Part shown: positions 17,873-29,391 of the stretch, in pieces
Numbering within the stretch: position 1 is the first letter of the stretch
Layout: every line of letters begins with the position of its first letter
Assembly (NCBI RefSeq): GCF_003144535.1
Contig: NZ_PHFJ01000001.1
Coordinates: forward strand, 496,001-560,000
Direction: 5' to 3'
Length of the DNA stretch: 64,000 nucleotides
From: Proteus penneri
Lineage (GTDB): Bacteria; Pseudomonadota; Gammaproteobacteria; Enterobacterales; Enterobacteriaceae
Translations under genes and position numbers: made by a program
The notes under the pieces: model-generated
What the model was told of the DNA's origin: nothing
Database searches by the model: none
The model's input: only the letters and a program-made list of their open reading frames with translations

Positions 17873-18748
17873 TTACGGGTGCAATAACACAGGTATCCTT
17901 GAGCGGAATAAATGCAGAGGAGAAATGTTGACGCCTTGCGCTACAAACCCATGCACCCACTCAGGGGCGTTAATTAACACTTCACTAGCGGCAACTTGTG
18001 ATCCGAACTCACCGAACACACAGGCACCTGTCCCAGTTAAGCGTGACGGTGCATATTCTAACAGCCACGAAAGCAGATATTCAACCTCACGAAAACGTTT
18101 TCTTGCGATCATTTCACAGTCATTCTCGAACGGAGCCTTTAATAATGCGCCAAGAGAGCGAATAGGCGAATTACGTTTTAATTCTGGATCTGTGAAGATT
18201 GTCGGGGTTGGAATGGAAATTCCAGGGTGTGCAACCAAATACCATTGTTCTTTTGGTTCTGCTGGGGTCAAAATTTCACCAACGCCTTCGGCGAACGCAG
18301 CATGACCTTTTACAAAAACAGGGACATCAGCCCCTAAATTTACCCCTAATTCAGCTAAGGTTTCATCACTTAAACCCGCTTGCCAGTGGTAATTAAGTGC
18401 AATTAATGTGGTTGCGGCGTTAGAAGAGCCTCCGCCTAAGCCACCACCCATTGGTAGCTTTTTATCAACACTAATATCTGCGCCTTGATACCTCAAAGGA
18501 ATATGATGTTGTTGGCAATAATCACGCAGTAATTTAGCTGCTTTAATAATTAAATTATCTTTATCTTCTACGCCTTCAATCGGCGTTAAGATAGTTAACT
18601 GAGTATCATCACGAGGAGTAATCGTTAATGTGTCACCATAATCTAAAAATTGGAATAATGTTTGTAGATTATGATAACCATCCGAGCGTTTCCCTGTGAT
18701 ATAGAGAAAAAGATTTAATTTGGCAGGCGAAGGCCAACTTAGAGTCAT
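17873..18748 (-). CDS. ispE: 4-diphosphocytidyl-2-C-methyl-D-erythritol kinase
   Basis: A 291-residue GHMP-family kinase in the non-mevalonate isoprenoid pathway; it phosphorylates the 2-hydroxyl of CDP-methylerythritol. Hallmarks are [20 protein letters not shown] (residues 7-26) and the ATP-binding [15 protein letters not shown] (99-113), plus the C-terminal [12 protein letters not shown] loop. Its ATG overlaps the stop of lolB by four bases, indicating coupled translation, and prs follows. Slightly longer than E. coli IspE. Confidence 0.96.
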   Translation of the reverse strand: MTLSWPSPAKLNLFLYITGKRSDGYHNLQTLFQFLDYGDTLTITPRDDTQLTILTPIEGVEDKDNLIIKAAKLLRDYCQQHHIPLRYQGADISVDKKLPMGGGLGGGSSNAATTLIALNYHWQAGLSDETLAELGVNLGADVPVFVKGHAAFAEGVGEILTPAEPKEQWYLVAHPGISIPTPTIFTDPELKRNSPIRSLGALLKAPFENDCEMIARKRFREVEYLLSWLLEYAPSRLTGTGACVFGEFGSQVAASEVLINAPEWVHGFVAQGVNISPLHLFRSRIPVLLHP

Positions 18749-19383
18749 TGCTGTATATCCCAGTTATCCATTTTTAATTTGATGATGCGTTCGCCTTGTT
18801 TTAACTCAAGACGCTGTGGCAGGTTGGGGGTGGTACTTGAATCATAAGCTTGGTAAGTCACGATCCAATCACCTTCAGGTGCTGGTAATGTGACAGATTT
18901 TAATAAGTGATTAGCATCTAACTCAAAATGAGTTGCATCACCCGGTAAACCAACAAGCCAAGCACGTAGATTTTTGAGTGGAATAACCATGCCAGTAAGT
19001 TGGTAGATCATCTCTGCTGGGTTATCGCTATAATACTTTTTACCTTTATTGTCAGTGACTTCAATGACACCTGGCATAACATTTAAATCAAGCTCAGTGG
19101 TACCTAGCGGATTCGTCAATAATAAACGATAACGCTCATCTGCTTTGTCTTGCCAATAGAATCGGGCATAGGTTTTGTTTGTATCTTCGATATAAGCAAA
19201 AGCGCCTCGAGTTTCATATTGTGAAATTTTCTTTAATGCTTGTTGGCGAGCTTGCCATTGCATATCGTTATCAGATGCTGAACCTTGTGTCTTTATCTGA
19301 TTTAGATTACAGGCACTCAGCAACAACGCCGTTAGCGGGATAAGGCGCAGGAGTTGTTTGGTTGAAAAAAAGCGTGAACGCAT
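18745..19383 (-). CDS. lolB: Outer membrane lipoprotein LolB
   Basis: A 212-residue lipoprotein that accepts lipoproteins from periplasmic LolA and inserts them into the outer membrane. A signal sequence ends in the lipobox LLSAC with lipidated Cys25; residue +2 is Asn, compatible with outer membrane sorting. The mature part shows the LolA/LolB beta-barrel pattern, including [10 protein letters not shown] and [16 protein letters not shown]. It is first in the lolB-ispE-prs cluster and is divergent from hemA across a 240-bp promoter region, as in E. coli. Confidence 0.95.
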   Translation of the reverse strand: MRSRFFSTKQLLRLIPLTALLLSACNLNQIKTQGSASDNDMQWQARQQALKKISQYETRGAFAYIEDTNKTYARFYWQDKADERYRLLLTNPLGTTELDLNVMPGVIEVTDNKGKKYYSDNPAEMIYQLTGMVIPLKNLRAWLVGLPGDATHFELDANHLLKSVTLPAPEGDWIVTYQAYDSSTTPNLPQRLELKQGERIIKLKMDNWDIQQ

Positions 19384-19623
19384 AGCTGAGACATTCCTTT
19401 AATTCGTTATTAGTTGAAAAAAAGAGTATCATAAACCTCATGATATAACGATATTTCGTTAAATTGTGTATAGAAATCTCTTATCACTCAAGTAAGCTCT
19501 TTTATTGAATCTGTTCATCAAGTAGAATGGCGGGAATGAAGAGTCCATACTAAATGCGCTGTTTTAGGTTTACACTAAGTCAAGTCGCGAGGCGGTATTT
19601 ATTCATAACTCGATATAGTTGAT

Positions 19624-20886
19624 ATGACGTTATTAGCATTAGGTATTAATCATAAAACAGCCCCCGTTGCTTTACGTGAGAAAGTCTCTTTTTCTCCTGA
19701 TACCATGGGTGATGCCTTAAATAACCTTTTACAGCAACCTGCTGTCAGAGGTGGTGTTGTGCTGTCTACTTGTAACCGTACTGAGCTTTATCTTAGTATG
19801 GAAGACAAAGAAAATAGTCATGAACAGCTTATTCGCTGGTTATGTCAATATCACCAAATAGAGCCAAATGAGCTGAAAAACAGTGTTTATTGGCATCAAG
19901 ATAATCAAGCTGTCAGCCATTTAATGCGAGTGGCAAGTGGTTTAGATTCTCTCGTATTAGGTGAACCTCAAATTTTAGGGCAAGTTAAAAAAGCCTTTGC
20001 CGATTCCCAAAATTATGACTCGCTCTCTTCAGAGCTGGAACGTTTGTTTCAGAAGTCTTTTTCAGTTGCGAAAAGAGTGAGAACAGAGACACAGATCGGT
20101 GCTAATGCCGTTTCTGTTGCTTTTGCTGCTTGTACATTAGCGCGTCAAATCTTCGAATCGTTATCCTCTTTGACTATTTTATTAGTGGGCGCAGGCGAGA
20201 CGATAGAATTAGTTGCTCGTCATCTTCGTGAACATCAAGTTAAAAAAATCATTATTGCTAACCGAACTAAAGAGCGTGCTCAGCGTTTAGCTAATGAAGT
20301 CGATGCGGATGTTATTACATTATCAGAGATTGATGAATGTTTATCGCAAGCTGATATTGTTATTAGTTCTACCGCAAGTCCTTTGCCTATTATTGGCAAA
20401 GGGATGGTTGAAAGGGCGCTTAAAAAGCGTCGCAATCAACCTATGTTGCTGGTGGATATTGCGGTTCCGCGAGATATTGAACAAGATGTTGAAAAACTCA
20501 ATAATGTCTACCTTTATAGTGTCGATGATTTAGAAGCGATTATTCAACATAACCGCGAACAACGCCAAGCGGCTGCTATTCAAGCCGAACATATTGTTCA
20601 ACAAGAAAGTGGACAATTTATGGATTGGCTACGAGCGCAAGGTGCTGTGGGTGCGATTAGAGAATATCGGGACAGTGCTGAAATGCTACGTGCAGAAATG
20701 ACAGAAAAAGCCATCACATTGATACAAAATGGCGCAGATGCAGAAAAAGTTATTCAGCAACTCTCACATCAATTGATGAATCGTCTAATTCACACACCTA
20801 CGAAATCTCTTCAACAGGCTGCCAGTGATGGTGATATTGAACGCCTGAATTTATTACGCGAAAGTTTGGGTATTACCCATAATTAA
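19624..20886 (+). CDS. hemA: Glutamyl-tRNA reductase
   Basis: A 420-residue enzyme that reduces glutamyl-tRNA to glutamate-1-semialdehyde, the first committed step of haem synthesis. The nucleophilic Cys50 lies in [10 protein letters not shown] (48-57). A conserved N-terminal GINHKTAPV and a central NADPH-binding domain with [14 protein letters not shown] (about 191-204) follow. A helical dimerisation domain ends the protein. The N-terminal Thr2-Leu-Leu region in related enteric enzymes is where haem-dependent proteolysis is controlled, so similar control is plausible. It leads the hemA-prfA-prmC-sirB1-kdsA cluster, with prfA 28 bp downstream. Confidence 0.97.
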   Translation: MTLLALGINHKTAPVALREKVSFSPDTMGDALNNLLQQPAVRGGVVLSTCNRTELYLSMEDKENSHEQLIRWLCQYHQIEPNELKNSVYWHQDNQAVSHLMRVASGLDSLVLGEPQILGQVKKAFADSQNYDSLSSELERLFQKSFSVAKRVRTETQIGANAVSVAFAACTLARQIFESLSSLTILLVGAGETIELVARHLREHQVKKIIIANRTKERAQRLANEVDADVITLSEIDECLSQADIVISSTASPLPIIGKGMVERALKKRRNQPMLLVDIAVPRDIEQDVEKLNNVYLYSVDDLEAIIQHNREQRQAAAIQAEHIVQQESGQFMDWLRAQGAVGAIREYRDSAEMLRAEMTEKAITLIQNGADAEKVIQQLSHQLMNRLIHTPTKSLQQAASDGDIERLNLLRESLGITHN

Positions 20887-20914
20887 CTTTGTCTAACAGG
20901 ATCTTAATCTACGA

Positions 20915-21997
20915 ATGAAGCCTTCTATTGTCGCTAAGTTGGAAGCTCTACAAGAGCGTTATGAAGAAATTCAGGCTCTTCTGTCAGAAGCCGATGTGAT
21001 TGCCTCTCAGGAGCGTTTTCGTGCGCTTTCAAAAGAATACTCTCAATTAACCGACGTCACGGCTTGTTTTAGTCAATGGCGGAAAGTGCAAGACGACATC
21101 GAAGCAGCAGAAATGATGCTTGATGATCCTGAAATGAAAGAGATGGCGCAAGAAGAGCTGAAAGAAGCGCAAGCACTAAACGATGATTTAGAGCAACAAT
21201 TACAAGTGCTGTTATTGCCTAAAGATCCTGATGATGAATTTAACTGTTTCCTTGAAATTCGGGCAGGAACAGGTGGGGATGAAGCTGCATTATTTGCTGG
21301 TGATTTATTCCGTATGTATAGCCGCTATGCAGAATCACGTCGCTGGCGTATTGAAGTCATGAATGCTAACGAAGGTGAGCATGGTGGCTATAAAGAAGTC
21401 ATTGCAAAAGTAGTGGGTGATGGCGCTTATGGGGTATTGAAATTTGAATCAGGCGGTCACCGTGTTCAACGTGTACCAGAAACAGAATCTCAAGGTCGTA
21501 TTCATACCTCGGCTTGTACGGTTGCAGTATTAGCTGAAGTGCCAGAAGCTGAATTACCTGATATTAGTCCAAGCGATTTACGTATTGATACATTCCGTTC
21601 GTCAGGTGCGGGTGGTCAGCACGTTAATACCACCGACTCTGCTATCCGTATTACGCATATTCCAACGGGGATTGTAGTGGAATGTCAGGATGAGCGTTCA
21701 CAGCACAAAAACAAAGCCAAAGCGATGTCTGTATTAGGCGCACGTATTCGTGCTGCTGAAATGCAAAAACGTCAAGAAGCCGAAGCGTCTGAACGTCGTA
21801 ACTTATTAGGTTCTGGCGATCGTTCTGATCGTATTAGAACGTATAACTTCCCACAAGGGCGAGTGACAGATCATCGTATCAACCTCACATTTTATCGTTT
21901 AGATGAAGTGATGGAAGGGAAATTAGATCCTCTAATTCAGCCTATTGTCACTGAATATCAAGCGGACCAGCTTTCTGCACTTTCTGAGTTAAATTAA
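20915..21997 (+). CDS. prfA: Peptide chain release factor 1
   Basis: A 360-residue class I release factor that terminates translation at UAA and UAG. The catalytic GGQ is in [19 protein letters not shown] (about residues 228-246). The codon-recognition domain with the REPTES-like segment ([16 protein letters not shown]) precedes it. The Gln of GGQ is methylated by PrmC, encoded immediately downstream. Its TAA shares one base with the prmC ATG, so the two are translationally coupled. Confidence 0.98.
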   Translation: MKPSIVAKLEALQERYEEIQALLSEADVIASQERFRALSKEYSQLTDVTACFSQWRKVQDDIEAAEMMLDDPEMKEMAQEELKEAQALNDDLEQQLQVLLLPKDPDDEFNCFLEIRAGTGGDEAALFAGDLFRMYSRYAESRRWRIEVMNANEGEHGGYKEVIAKVVGDGAYGVLKFESGGHRVQRVPETESQGRIHTSACTVAVLAEVPEAELPDISPSDLRIDTFRSSGAGGQHVNTTDSAIRITHIPTGIVVECQDERSQHKNKAKAMSVLGARIRAAEMQKRQEAEASERRNLLGSGDRSDRIRTYNFPQGRVTDHRINLTFYRLDEVMEGKLDPLIQPIVTEYQADQLSALSELN

Positions 21998-22845
21998 TGA
22001 ATTATGAACAATGGCTGCGTCAAGCAGCCTTGCAATTAATTGAAAGTGACAGCCCTAAACGTGATGCTGAAATTTTACTTGGGCACGTAACACAGCGTGC
22101 TCGAACGTACTTAATGGCTTTTAATGAAACGTTGCTTTCACAAGACGAATTAACACAATTATCGCAACTACTTACTCGACGCATTAAAGGTGAACCTATC
22201 GCTTATCTAGTGGGTGAAAGAGAATTTTGGTCACTGCCTTTAAAAGTCTCACCTGCAACATTAATTCCTCGACCTGATACTGAATGTCTTGTTGAACAAG
22301 CGTTAGAAAAACTACCAACAGAGCCAATAACTATTCTTGATTTAGGAACGGGAACTGGGGCTATTGCGCTTGCTATGGCATCAGAGCGCCCTGACTGCCA
22401 TATTATTGGTGTGGATTTTCAAGCCGAAGCCGTAGCGTTAGCGCAAGAGAATGCGACCCGCTTAGCATTAAACAACACAGAATTTATGGAAAGTTGCTGG
22501 TTTAGTTCACTCTCTGGGTATCAATTTGGTATGATAATTAGTAATCCTCCTTACATAGATGAAAATGATGAGCATATTCATCAGGGGGATGTTCGTTTTG
22601 AACCTTTAACCGCATTAGTTGCTGGTAATAACGGTTTTGCTGATATCGAGATTATCATTGAAACCGCCCGTCAGTTTTTAACTGATAAAGGCTGGGTATT
22701 ACTGGAGCACGGTTGGCAGCAAGGTGAAGGTGTTCGCAAAATTTTTACTGATAAGGGTTACTGCTGTGTGGAAACTTTCCGTGATTATGGCGGTAATGAG
22801 CGAGTGACAGTAGGTCGTTGGAATTATGATAGAAACCATAGCTGA
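21997..22845 (+). CDS. prmC: Release factor glutamine methyltransferase
   Basis: A 282-residue SAM-dependent methyltransferase that modifies the GGQ glutamine of release factors. The SAM-binding loop ILDLGTGTGAIALA is at about residues 114-127. The substrate-binding NPPY motif is in IISNPPYIDEND (about 180-191). An N-terminal helical domain covers the first about 80 residues. The ATG overlaps the prfA stop by one base, and its own end overlaps sirB1 by 20 bp. Confidence 0.97.
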   Translation: MNYEQWLRQAALQLIESDSPKRDAEILLGHVTQRARTYLMAFNETLLSQDELTQLSQLLTRRIKGEPIAYLVGEREFWSLPLKVSPATLIPRPDTECLVEQALEKLPTEPITILDLGTGTGAIALAMASERPDCHIIGVDFQAEAVALAQENATRLALNNTEFMESCWFSSLSGYQFGMIISNPPYIDENDEHIHQGDVRFEPLTALVAGNNGFADIEIIIETARQFLTDKGWVLLEHGWQQGEGVRKIFTDKGYCCVETFRDYGGNERVTVGRWNYDRNHS

Positions 22846-23638
22846 TTACGAATTTAATAAAGCCCCTTTAGTTAAGGGCATGATCCTTATCTCTCAGGCT
22901 ATTCGACCTGATTTTCCGACTACTTCTGTTGGTTATCAACTAGCACAACTTGTTGAACAAGCAGAAGCTGAAATTCCTAAGCAAGGAAACATCAAAGAGC
23001 AAATAGAAGCATTACTAAAACTGTTTTATAAGCAGTGGCACTTTAGTGGTGCAAGTGGTAAATATTGTCTTTCTGATACTTTGTGGTTAGATAAAGTATT
23101 AGCGACTCATGTAGGTTCTCCTGTTTCTCTGGGTTCGATTCTTATTTATATCGCACAATTGTTAAATTTACCGTTAGCGCCTGTTATTTTTCCTACACAA
23201 CTTATTATCAGAATAGATATTCCTAACGAACAACCGTTATTTTTAAATCCAATAAATGGCGAATATCTATCACAACATACCCTAGAAGTTTGGTTAAAAG
23301 GGAATGTAGGAAATAATTCGGTGCTATTAGAGGCAGATTTAGAAGAGTCAGAATACAGTTCCATTATTCGTAAACTTTTGGATACATTAAAAGTTTCTTT
23401 AATGGAAGAAAAGAATATGGAGCAAGCATTAAAAGCGAGTGAAACGGTATTAATGTTTGATCCTGAAGATCCTTACGAGATACGTGATCGCGGACTTATT
23501 TTTGCTCAGTTAGAGTGTAACCATGTGGCGATTTCTGACTTAAACTATTTTGTTGAGCAATGTCCTGAAGATCCTATTTCAGAGATGATCAAAATCCAAA
23601 TTCATTCGATAGAACAAAATCCTATTGTTCTACATTAA
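22826..23638 (+). CDS. sirB1: SirB1 family protein (YchA-like)
   Basis: A 270-residue protein of the SirB1/YchA family. It has an N-terminal transglutaminase-like region (about residues 40-150, with SGASGKYCLSDTLWLDKVLATHVGSPVSLGSILIYIAQLL) and a C-terminal TPR-like helical part (MEQALKASETVLMFDPEDPYEIRDRGLIFAQLE). The biochemical function is unknown. It starts within the end of prmC and precedes kdsA. The separate sirB2 gene seen between sirB1 and its neighbours in some enteric bacteria is absent. Confidence 0.88.
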   Translation: MIETIADYEFNKAPLVKGMILISQAIRPDFPTTSVGYQLAQLVEQAEAEIPKQGNIKEQIEALLKLFYKQWHFSGASGKYCLSDTLWLDKVLATHVGSPVSLGSILIYIAQLLNLPLAPVIFPTQLIIRIDIPNEQPLFLNPINGEYLSQHTLEVWLKGNVGNNSVLLEADLEESEYSSIIRKLLDTLKVSLMEEKNMEQALKASETVLMFDPEDPYEIRDRGLIFAQLECNHVAISDLNYFVEQCPEDPISEMIKIQIHSIEQNPIVLH

Positions 23639-23659
23639 AAATTTAAGAAACGTACTTGA

Positions 23660-24550
<891 letters not shown>

Positions 24551-24558
24551 AATGTGTT

Positions 24559-25482
24559 ATGCAACTACACACGGTTGTTAATATGTTCGGCGCTGATCTT
24601 CAGCGCCGTTATCACGAAAAAATTCATAAAATCACCCTTCATGGCGGTTTCAACTGTCCTAATCGAGATGGTACATTGGGGCGGGGAGGTTGCACTTTCT
24701 GTAATGTCTCTTCTTTTGCTGATGAGCAAACACAATATCACTCAATTGAAGAACAGATTGCATTACAAGCTAAAAATATTAACCGTGCACATCGTTATCT
24801 TGCTTATTTTCAAGCCTATACCAGCACTTATGCCGAAGTAGAATACTTACGTACTTTATATGAAACCGCGCTATTACAAGCCGATATGGTAGGGTTATGT
24901 GTAGGAACCCGGCCAGATTGTGTGCCAATTAGTGTGTTAGATTTATTGCAAGGTTATCGTGATCAAGGTTATGAAGTGTGGTTAGAACTCGGTTTACAAA
25001 CAGCTCATGATAAAACATTGAAGTACATTAATCGTGGGCATGATTTTCAATGTTACCAAGCGACGACTCGTGAAGCTCGCCAGCGTGGTTTAAAAGTGTG
25101 TACGCACCTTATTGTCGGGTTACCACGAGAAGATCATCTGCTTAATATGCAGACATTAGAACGAGTGGTTGAAACGGGTACTGATGGGCTTAAATTGCAC
25201 CCTTTGCATATTGTTGAAGGCAGTACGATAGCTAAGGCATGGAAAGCAGGGCGTATTAATGCATTGACGCAAGAACAATATGTTTATACAGCGGGTGAGA
25301 TGATCCGCCATACTCCTCCTGAAATTATTTATCATCGTGTTTGCGCTAGTGCTAGAAAACCTACGTTATTAGCTCCTGAATGGTGTGAAAATCACTGGTT
25401 AGGAATGAACGCACTTTATCAAGATTTATTAAAAAAAGGTGTGCAAGGTAGTGGGATTGGCAAAGCATTTATTCCTTATTAA
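24559..25482 (+). CDS. yhcC: Radical SAM protein YhcC (TIGR01212 family)
   Basis: A 307-residue radical-SAM protein. The cluster-binding cysteines are at 33, 45 and 48 in FNCPNRDGTLGRGGCTFCN; this wide first spacing (CX11CX2C) is typical of the YhcC family. Other conserved blocks are AYFQAYTSTYAEV, VGLCVGTRPDC and LKLHPLHIVEGS. The reaction is not established. It starts 8 bp after kdsA, probably reading through from that operon, and converges with dauA across a terminator. Confidence 0.92.
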   Translation: MQLHTVVNMFGADLQRRYHEKIHKITLHGGFNCPNRDGTLGRGGCTFCNVSSFADEQTQYHSIEEQIALQAKNINRAHRYLAYFQAYTSTYAEVEYLRTLYETALLQADMVGLCVGTRPDCVPISVLDLLQGYRDQGYEVWLELGLQTAHDKTLKYINRGHDFQCYQATTREARQRGLKVCTHLIVGLPREDHLLNMQTLERVVETGTDGLKLHPLHIVEGSTIAKAWKAGRINALTQEQYVYTAGEMIRHTPPEIIYHRVCASARKPTLLAPEWCENHWLGMNALYQDLLKKGVQGSGIGKAFIPY

Positions 25483-25502
25483 GTGAATTACTCATAATTA
25501 AA

Positions 25503-25541
25503 AACGCCTTCAATCTTTATTTAATATTGATTAAAGGCGTT
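25503..25541. terminator. Bidirectional terminator between yhcC and dauA
   Basis: AACGCCTT (25503-25510) pairs with AAGGCGTT (25534-25541), with further pairing inside, flanked by A and T runs. Confidence 0.75.
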
Positions 25542-25568
25542 AATTTTTTATCTTAAAAATCTAAATAA

Positions 25569-27269
25569 CTACTGAATTAATTCCAAGTCATCCAGTGCTT
25601 TTTGTAATGAAGGATAAAAATTAAGTTCTCCTTCAATAGGCGTGACTCTTGCTCTTGCCAACGTTTTTAATGGCTGGAAAGGAATATCACACACAATCAC
25701 ATGGGTATCATGTTTTACATCAGTAACGAAATGTTGGAACGCATGTAAGCCCCCTGCATCTAATACAGGAACCGCATCCCATTGCATAATAATGGTTTTA
25801 TAACCTTTACTGCGTTCGCGTAACTCATTAAAAATACGTTCAGCTGCTGCAAAGAATAATGGACCATTAACACGCACAACTAATAACTGCTTATCATCAT
25901 CAGTATAAGGGGATTCAGTTATTTTGGTCATATTGGCAATACGACGCATAAATAACAGTGAAGCTAATACAATACCGATAGTAATGGCAATGACCATATC
26001 AAAGAGAACGGTGAGTGATAAACATAACACTAAGACAATAATATCATCTTTAGGGGCGTGACGAATAAGATCAATAACTTTACGCGCTTCACTCATATTC
26101 CATGCAACAATTAGCAGTAGTGCTGACATTGCGGCTAAAGGTAAATATGAAAGAAATGGGGCTAATACTAGCAAAGTTAGTAATACCAACAATGAGTGAA
26201 CAATGGCAGAAACTGGTGATGTTGCACCCGCACGCACGTTAGCAGCTGAACGTGCAATCGCTGCAGTTGCTGTTATACCACCAAAGAAAGGTGCGACAAT
26301 ATTACCAACCCCTTGTCCTAGTAATTCACCATTAGAGTGATGTTTTTTGCCTGTCATGCCATCAAGTACAACGGCACACAGTAACGATTCGATAGCGCCT
26401 AGCATTGCCATTGAAAAAGCTGCGGGTAATAAAGCAGAAACTGTGCTCCAATTTAATTCAAGAGATGCTCCAGTACTTGGTAAATTCCAAGGTAAAACAA
26501 ACTGAGGCAAAATAGGTGGAATACCTTGCCCAGCTGATCCATCTGGAAGTAGATAACTAAACTGTGAGCCAATCGTTGCAACTTCATGGCCAAACATATT
26601 CACAATACCCATTACTGCAGTACCCGCGATTAAAGCGGGTAAATGCCCTGGTAGGCGTAAATTTAATTTTGGCCAGTAGATTAAAACAAACAGTGTTGTT
26701 AAGCCGATAAGCGTATCACCAAGGTGAATGGTTGGTAATGCAGAACCTAAGGCAATAATTTTATCGATATAAGTTTCTGGTACATGCGCCATCTCAAGAC
26801 CAAAAAAGTCTTTTATTTGCATGGTCGCAATGGTGATTGCAATCCCTGAGGTAAATCCAAGTGTTACAGAAACAGGAATATACTCAATGAGTTTACCAAA
26901 GCGGGCTAATCCCATAACAACTAAAATAACGCCAGACATTAATGTGGCAATCAATAAGCCACTTAAACCGAATTGCTGAGATACAGGATAAAGTATCACA
27001 ACGAAAGCCGCTGTGGGGCCTGAAACACTGTAGCGAGAGCCACCAGAAACAGCAATGACTATACCGGCAATAGCTGCGGTATAAAGACCGTATTGCGGAG
27101 GAACACCGCTACCAATTGCCAGTGCCATGGCTAAAGGTATCGCGATAATTCCGACGGTGATCCCTGCAATAATATCTTTTAATAAACGCGCAAAAGAGTA
27201 AGGCTCTTTTACACATGCATCAATAAATGCACTAAAGGGGCGAACCCGGTTAACTTTATGAGTTTTCAT
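25569..27269 (-). CDS. dauA: SulP-family C4-dicarboxylate transporter DauA (YchM)
   Basis: A 566-residue SulP/SLC26 transporter. The N-terminal about 430 residues contain 11-12 membrane segments, with the family signature region [34 protein letters not shown] at about residues 27-60. A cytoplasmic STAS domain spans about 450-566 ([20 protein letters not shown] and [17 protein letters not shown]). E. coli DauA is an aerobic succinate/aspartate transporter. It is a single gene, convergent with yhcC, and is preceded by a long noncoding region. Confidence 0.88.
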   Translation of the reverse strand: MKTHKVNRVRPFSAFIDACVKEPYSFARLLKDIIAGITVGIIAIPLAMALAIGSGVPPQYGLYTAAIAGIVIAVSGGSRYSVSGPTAAFVVILYPVSQQFGLSGLLIATLMSGVILVVMGLARFGKLIEYIPVSVTLGFTSGIAITIATMQIKDFFGLEMAHVPETYIDKIIALGSALPTIHLGDTLIGLTTLFVLIYWPKLNLRLPGHLPALIAGTAVMGIVNMFGHEVATIGSQFSYLLPDGSAGQGIPPILPQFVLPWNLPSTGASLELNWSTVSALLPAAFSMAMLGAIESLLCAVVLDGMTGKKHHSNGELLGQGVGNIVAPFFGGITATAAIARSAANVRAGATSPVSAIVHSLLVLLTLLVLAPFLSYLPLAAMSALLLIVAWNMSEARKVIDLIRHAPKDDIIVLVLCLSLTVLFDMVIAITIGIVLASLLFMRRIANMTKITESPYTDDDKQLLVVRVNGPLFFAAAERIFNELRERSKGYKTIIMQWDAVPVLDAGGLHAFQHFVTDVKHDTHVIVCDIPFQPLKTLARARVTPIEGELNFYPSLQKALDDLELIQ

Positions 27270-27804
27270 TTAGGATTAAACCAAAATAAGAAGTCAGATG
27301 CCGAATAACGGCGATAAGGAAAAGAGAGGATATCGCTTTTATTCGCTGATAATAATGTGATACATCAAATTATTAATGCATATCTTAAAGCTTAGTAGAA
27401 ATAAAATCAATTAAACTAATAAGTTAACCTAAATAGATAATGTAATGTATCTTATTGTGTTTATTCTGTTGCTTGCATGAGAATAAAGTTTAAATTTATA
27501 TTAAAATTATAAAAAGTGTTTTGTTTTAGAATAAATGTCGTTTATAAATAGGATAATAAAATCTTTTTATGCCATAAAAATAGGATAGATATAAATAACA
27601 ACTACATAAGTTTTTTCAACTCATTAAAATTAATTATCAGAGATTGTTAAGTGATAACAGATTATTAAATAAAATAATTAAGCAAAAATAAAATAAAAAA
27701 TGTGTTGTATGCTAACAATAATACCATCAAAAAATGAAGAATAGTGGATATAAATAACTTAGTGAAGAGAAACGAGACTAGAAGTGTATATTTTTAATAC
27801 CAAA
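27270..27804. other. AT-rich noncoding region upstream of dauA
   Basis: About 535 bp separating dauA from the tRNA-Ser terminator. The end near 27269 should hold the dauA promoter. I found no coding frame, repeat or RNA in the rest. Confidence 0.5.
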
Positions 27805-27840
27805 AAATAGAGCCTAGCTAAAAAAGCTAGGCTCTATTTT
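27805..27840 (-). terminator. Terminator of tRNA-Ser
   Basis: AAATAGAGCCTAGCT (27806-27820) pairs with AGCTAGGCTCTATTT (27825-27839), a stem of about 15 bp. The left A-run provides a T-tract on the minus strand just after the tRNA. Confidence 0.85.
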
Positions 27841-27846
27841 AGAATA

Positions 27847-27934
27847 TGGCGGTGAGAGAGGGATTCGAACCCTCGATACGTTGCCGTATACACACTTTCC
27901 AGGCGTGCTCCTTCAGCCTCTCGGACATCTCACC
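27847..27934 (-). tRNA. tRNA-Ser (anticodon GGA)
   Basis: The minus strand gives an 88-nt class II tRNA: acceptor GGTGAGA...TCTCACC, a discriminator G and an encoded CCA at 27847-27849. It has a D-loop with GAGAGGCTGAAGG, an anticodon loop CTGGAAA (anticodon GGA, reading UCC/UCU serine codons) and a long variable arm. The T-arm has GGTTCGAATCC. Confidence 0.97.
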
Positions 27935-28251
27935 GTGTTGTTGTTGGATATGTACTTAACATCTCTCAACGGGGCGCTACTATATGGAAAAGGTTCATAG
28001 GCGTCAACAGCTAAATGCATTTTTCCTTTAACTTTTGTATCAAGCAGTCAAATAAAAAACAATATGCACAAATGCTAGACAAATTATGCAGTAAACCAAT
28101 TCATGCAATAGGTTAGCGTATTGAAAAAAGAATTGAGAATTTCGTTAACTGGTTAACATTCTCAACATTTTTATTAACAACTTATTCAAAGAGACTTGAA
28201 ATCAGAACGTAACCCTCGCACCCTATGATAAAAATGCTGGAGGAAGGCAAA
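27935..28251. other. Divergent region between tRNA-Ser and ghrA
   Basis: 317 bp with the tRNA promoter on the left and, presumably, the ghrA promoter on the right. No gene seen. Confidence 0.5.
27979..28007 (-). promoter_or_regulatory. Promoter of tRNA-Ser with GC-rich discriminator
   Basis: On the minus strand TTGACG (-35, 28002-28007) and TATAGT (-10, 27979-27984) are 17 bp apart, followed by GCGCCCC. A GC-rich discriminator is typical of promoters under stringent (ppGpp) control. Confidence 0.8.
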
Positions 28252-29193
28252 ATGAATATTATTTTTTATCATCCTTTTTTTGACGCAGAAACATGGATCA
28301 ATGGCATGAAGGCGCGTTTGCCAAATGCCAATATACGTATTTGGGAACCTGGCGATAATCAACCTGCTGATTATGCTATGGTTTGGCTTCCTCCTTATGA
28401 AATGCTTGCCAGTCGTAATCAGCTTAAAGGTATTTTTGCATTAGGGGCAGGCGTTGATGCTATTTTAAAGCAAGAACAACAAAAGCCTGGCACATTACCT
28501 ACAGGTGTTCCGGTTATGCGTTTGGAAGACACAGGAATGGGGCTTCAAATGCAAGAATATGCGATTGCGAAAGTGATGTATTATTTTCGTCGTATGGATG
28601 ATTATAAACGCCAACAATCACAACGTTTATGGAAACAGCTTCCTGCGCATTCTTATGATAATTTTGTGATCGGCGTTTTAGGCGCAGGAGCTTTAGGTGG
28701 GTGTGTTGCGACTAAACTTGCCGAACTTGGTTTTAAAGTTCGCTGTTGGAGTCGCAGTGAAAAACAAATTAAAAATGTTGAAAGCTTTTATGGTAAAGAT
28801 CAACTCAGTGATTTCCTCAAAGAGTGTAATCTACTGATCAATTTATTACCTTATACGTCTGAAACTCACGGTATTTTAAATTTTTCTCTATTTGAACAAC
28901 TCAAGCCTTCTTCTTATTTAATTAATCTTGCCCGTGGTGCGCATTTAGTTGATCAAGATTTACTCGAAGCGATAGATCAAGGATATATTTCTGACGCGAC
29001 TCTTGATGTTTTCTCTCAAGAACCTTTAGCAGGAATGCATCCATTTTGGACGCATCCTCGCATTTCTATTACGCCACATATTGCTGCTTTTACCATTCCT
29101 AATATTGCAATGGATACAATTGTTGAAAATATTCATCGAATTGAAAAAGGCGATGTACCTTTGGGTGTGGTTGATATGAAGAGTGGGTACTAA
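28252..29193 (+). CDS. ghrA: Glyoxylate/hydroxypyruvate reductase A
   Basis: The ATG at 28252 is preceded by GGAGG and gives MNIIFYHP..., aligning with E. coli GhrA; an in-frame ATG 27 bases upstream lacks support. The 313-residue product is a D-2-hydroxyacid dehydrogenase reducing glyoxylate and hydroxypyruvate with NADPH. The Rossmann motif GVLGAGALGGCVA lies at about residues 141-153. The catalytic Arg (INLARGAH), Glu (DVFSQEP) and His (ITPHIAAF) are present. A terminator follows directly. Confidence 0.95.
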   Translation: MNIIFYHPFFDAETWINGMKARLPNANIRIWEPGDNQPADYAMVWLPPYEMLASRNQLKGIFALGAGVDAILKQEQQKPGTLPTGVPVMRLEDTGMGLQMQEYAIAKVMYYFRRMDDYKRQQSQRLWKQLPAHSYDNFVIGVLGAGALGGCVATKLAELGFKVRCWSRSEKQIKNVESFYGKDQLSDFLKECNLLINLLPYTSETHGILNFSLFEQLKPSSYLINLARGAHLVDQDLLEAIDQGYISDATLDVFSQEPLAGMHPFWTHPRISITPHIAAFTIPNIAMDTIVENIHRIEKGDVPLGVVDMKSGY

Positions 29194-29222
29194 GTCTATT
29201 TTATTTATTTTTAATTTTAGAT

Positions 29223-29259
29223 AATAGACGGTAAAATTTAGTTTACTGTCTATTTTTTT
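29223..29259 (+). terminator. ghrA terminator
   Basis: ATAGAC-GTAAA pairs with TTTAC-GTCTAT, with one mismatch, followed by eight T. Confidence 0.8.
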
Positions 29260-29391
29260 TATGTCAGCTTTCAAAAAAAATACTTTTCTTAAATTCCATA
29301 TAATGTCATAAAAATCTAGTTGTAAAAAGATATCCTTTGCAAATTATCTTGTTGATTATTTCCTCATTATTTTAAAATGATGAGGTATATT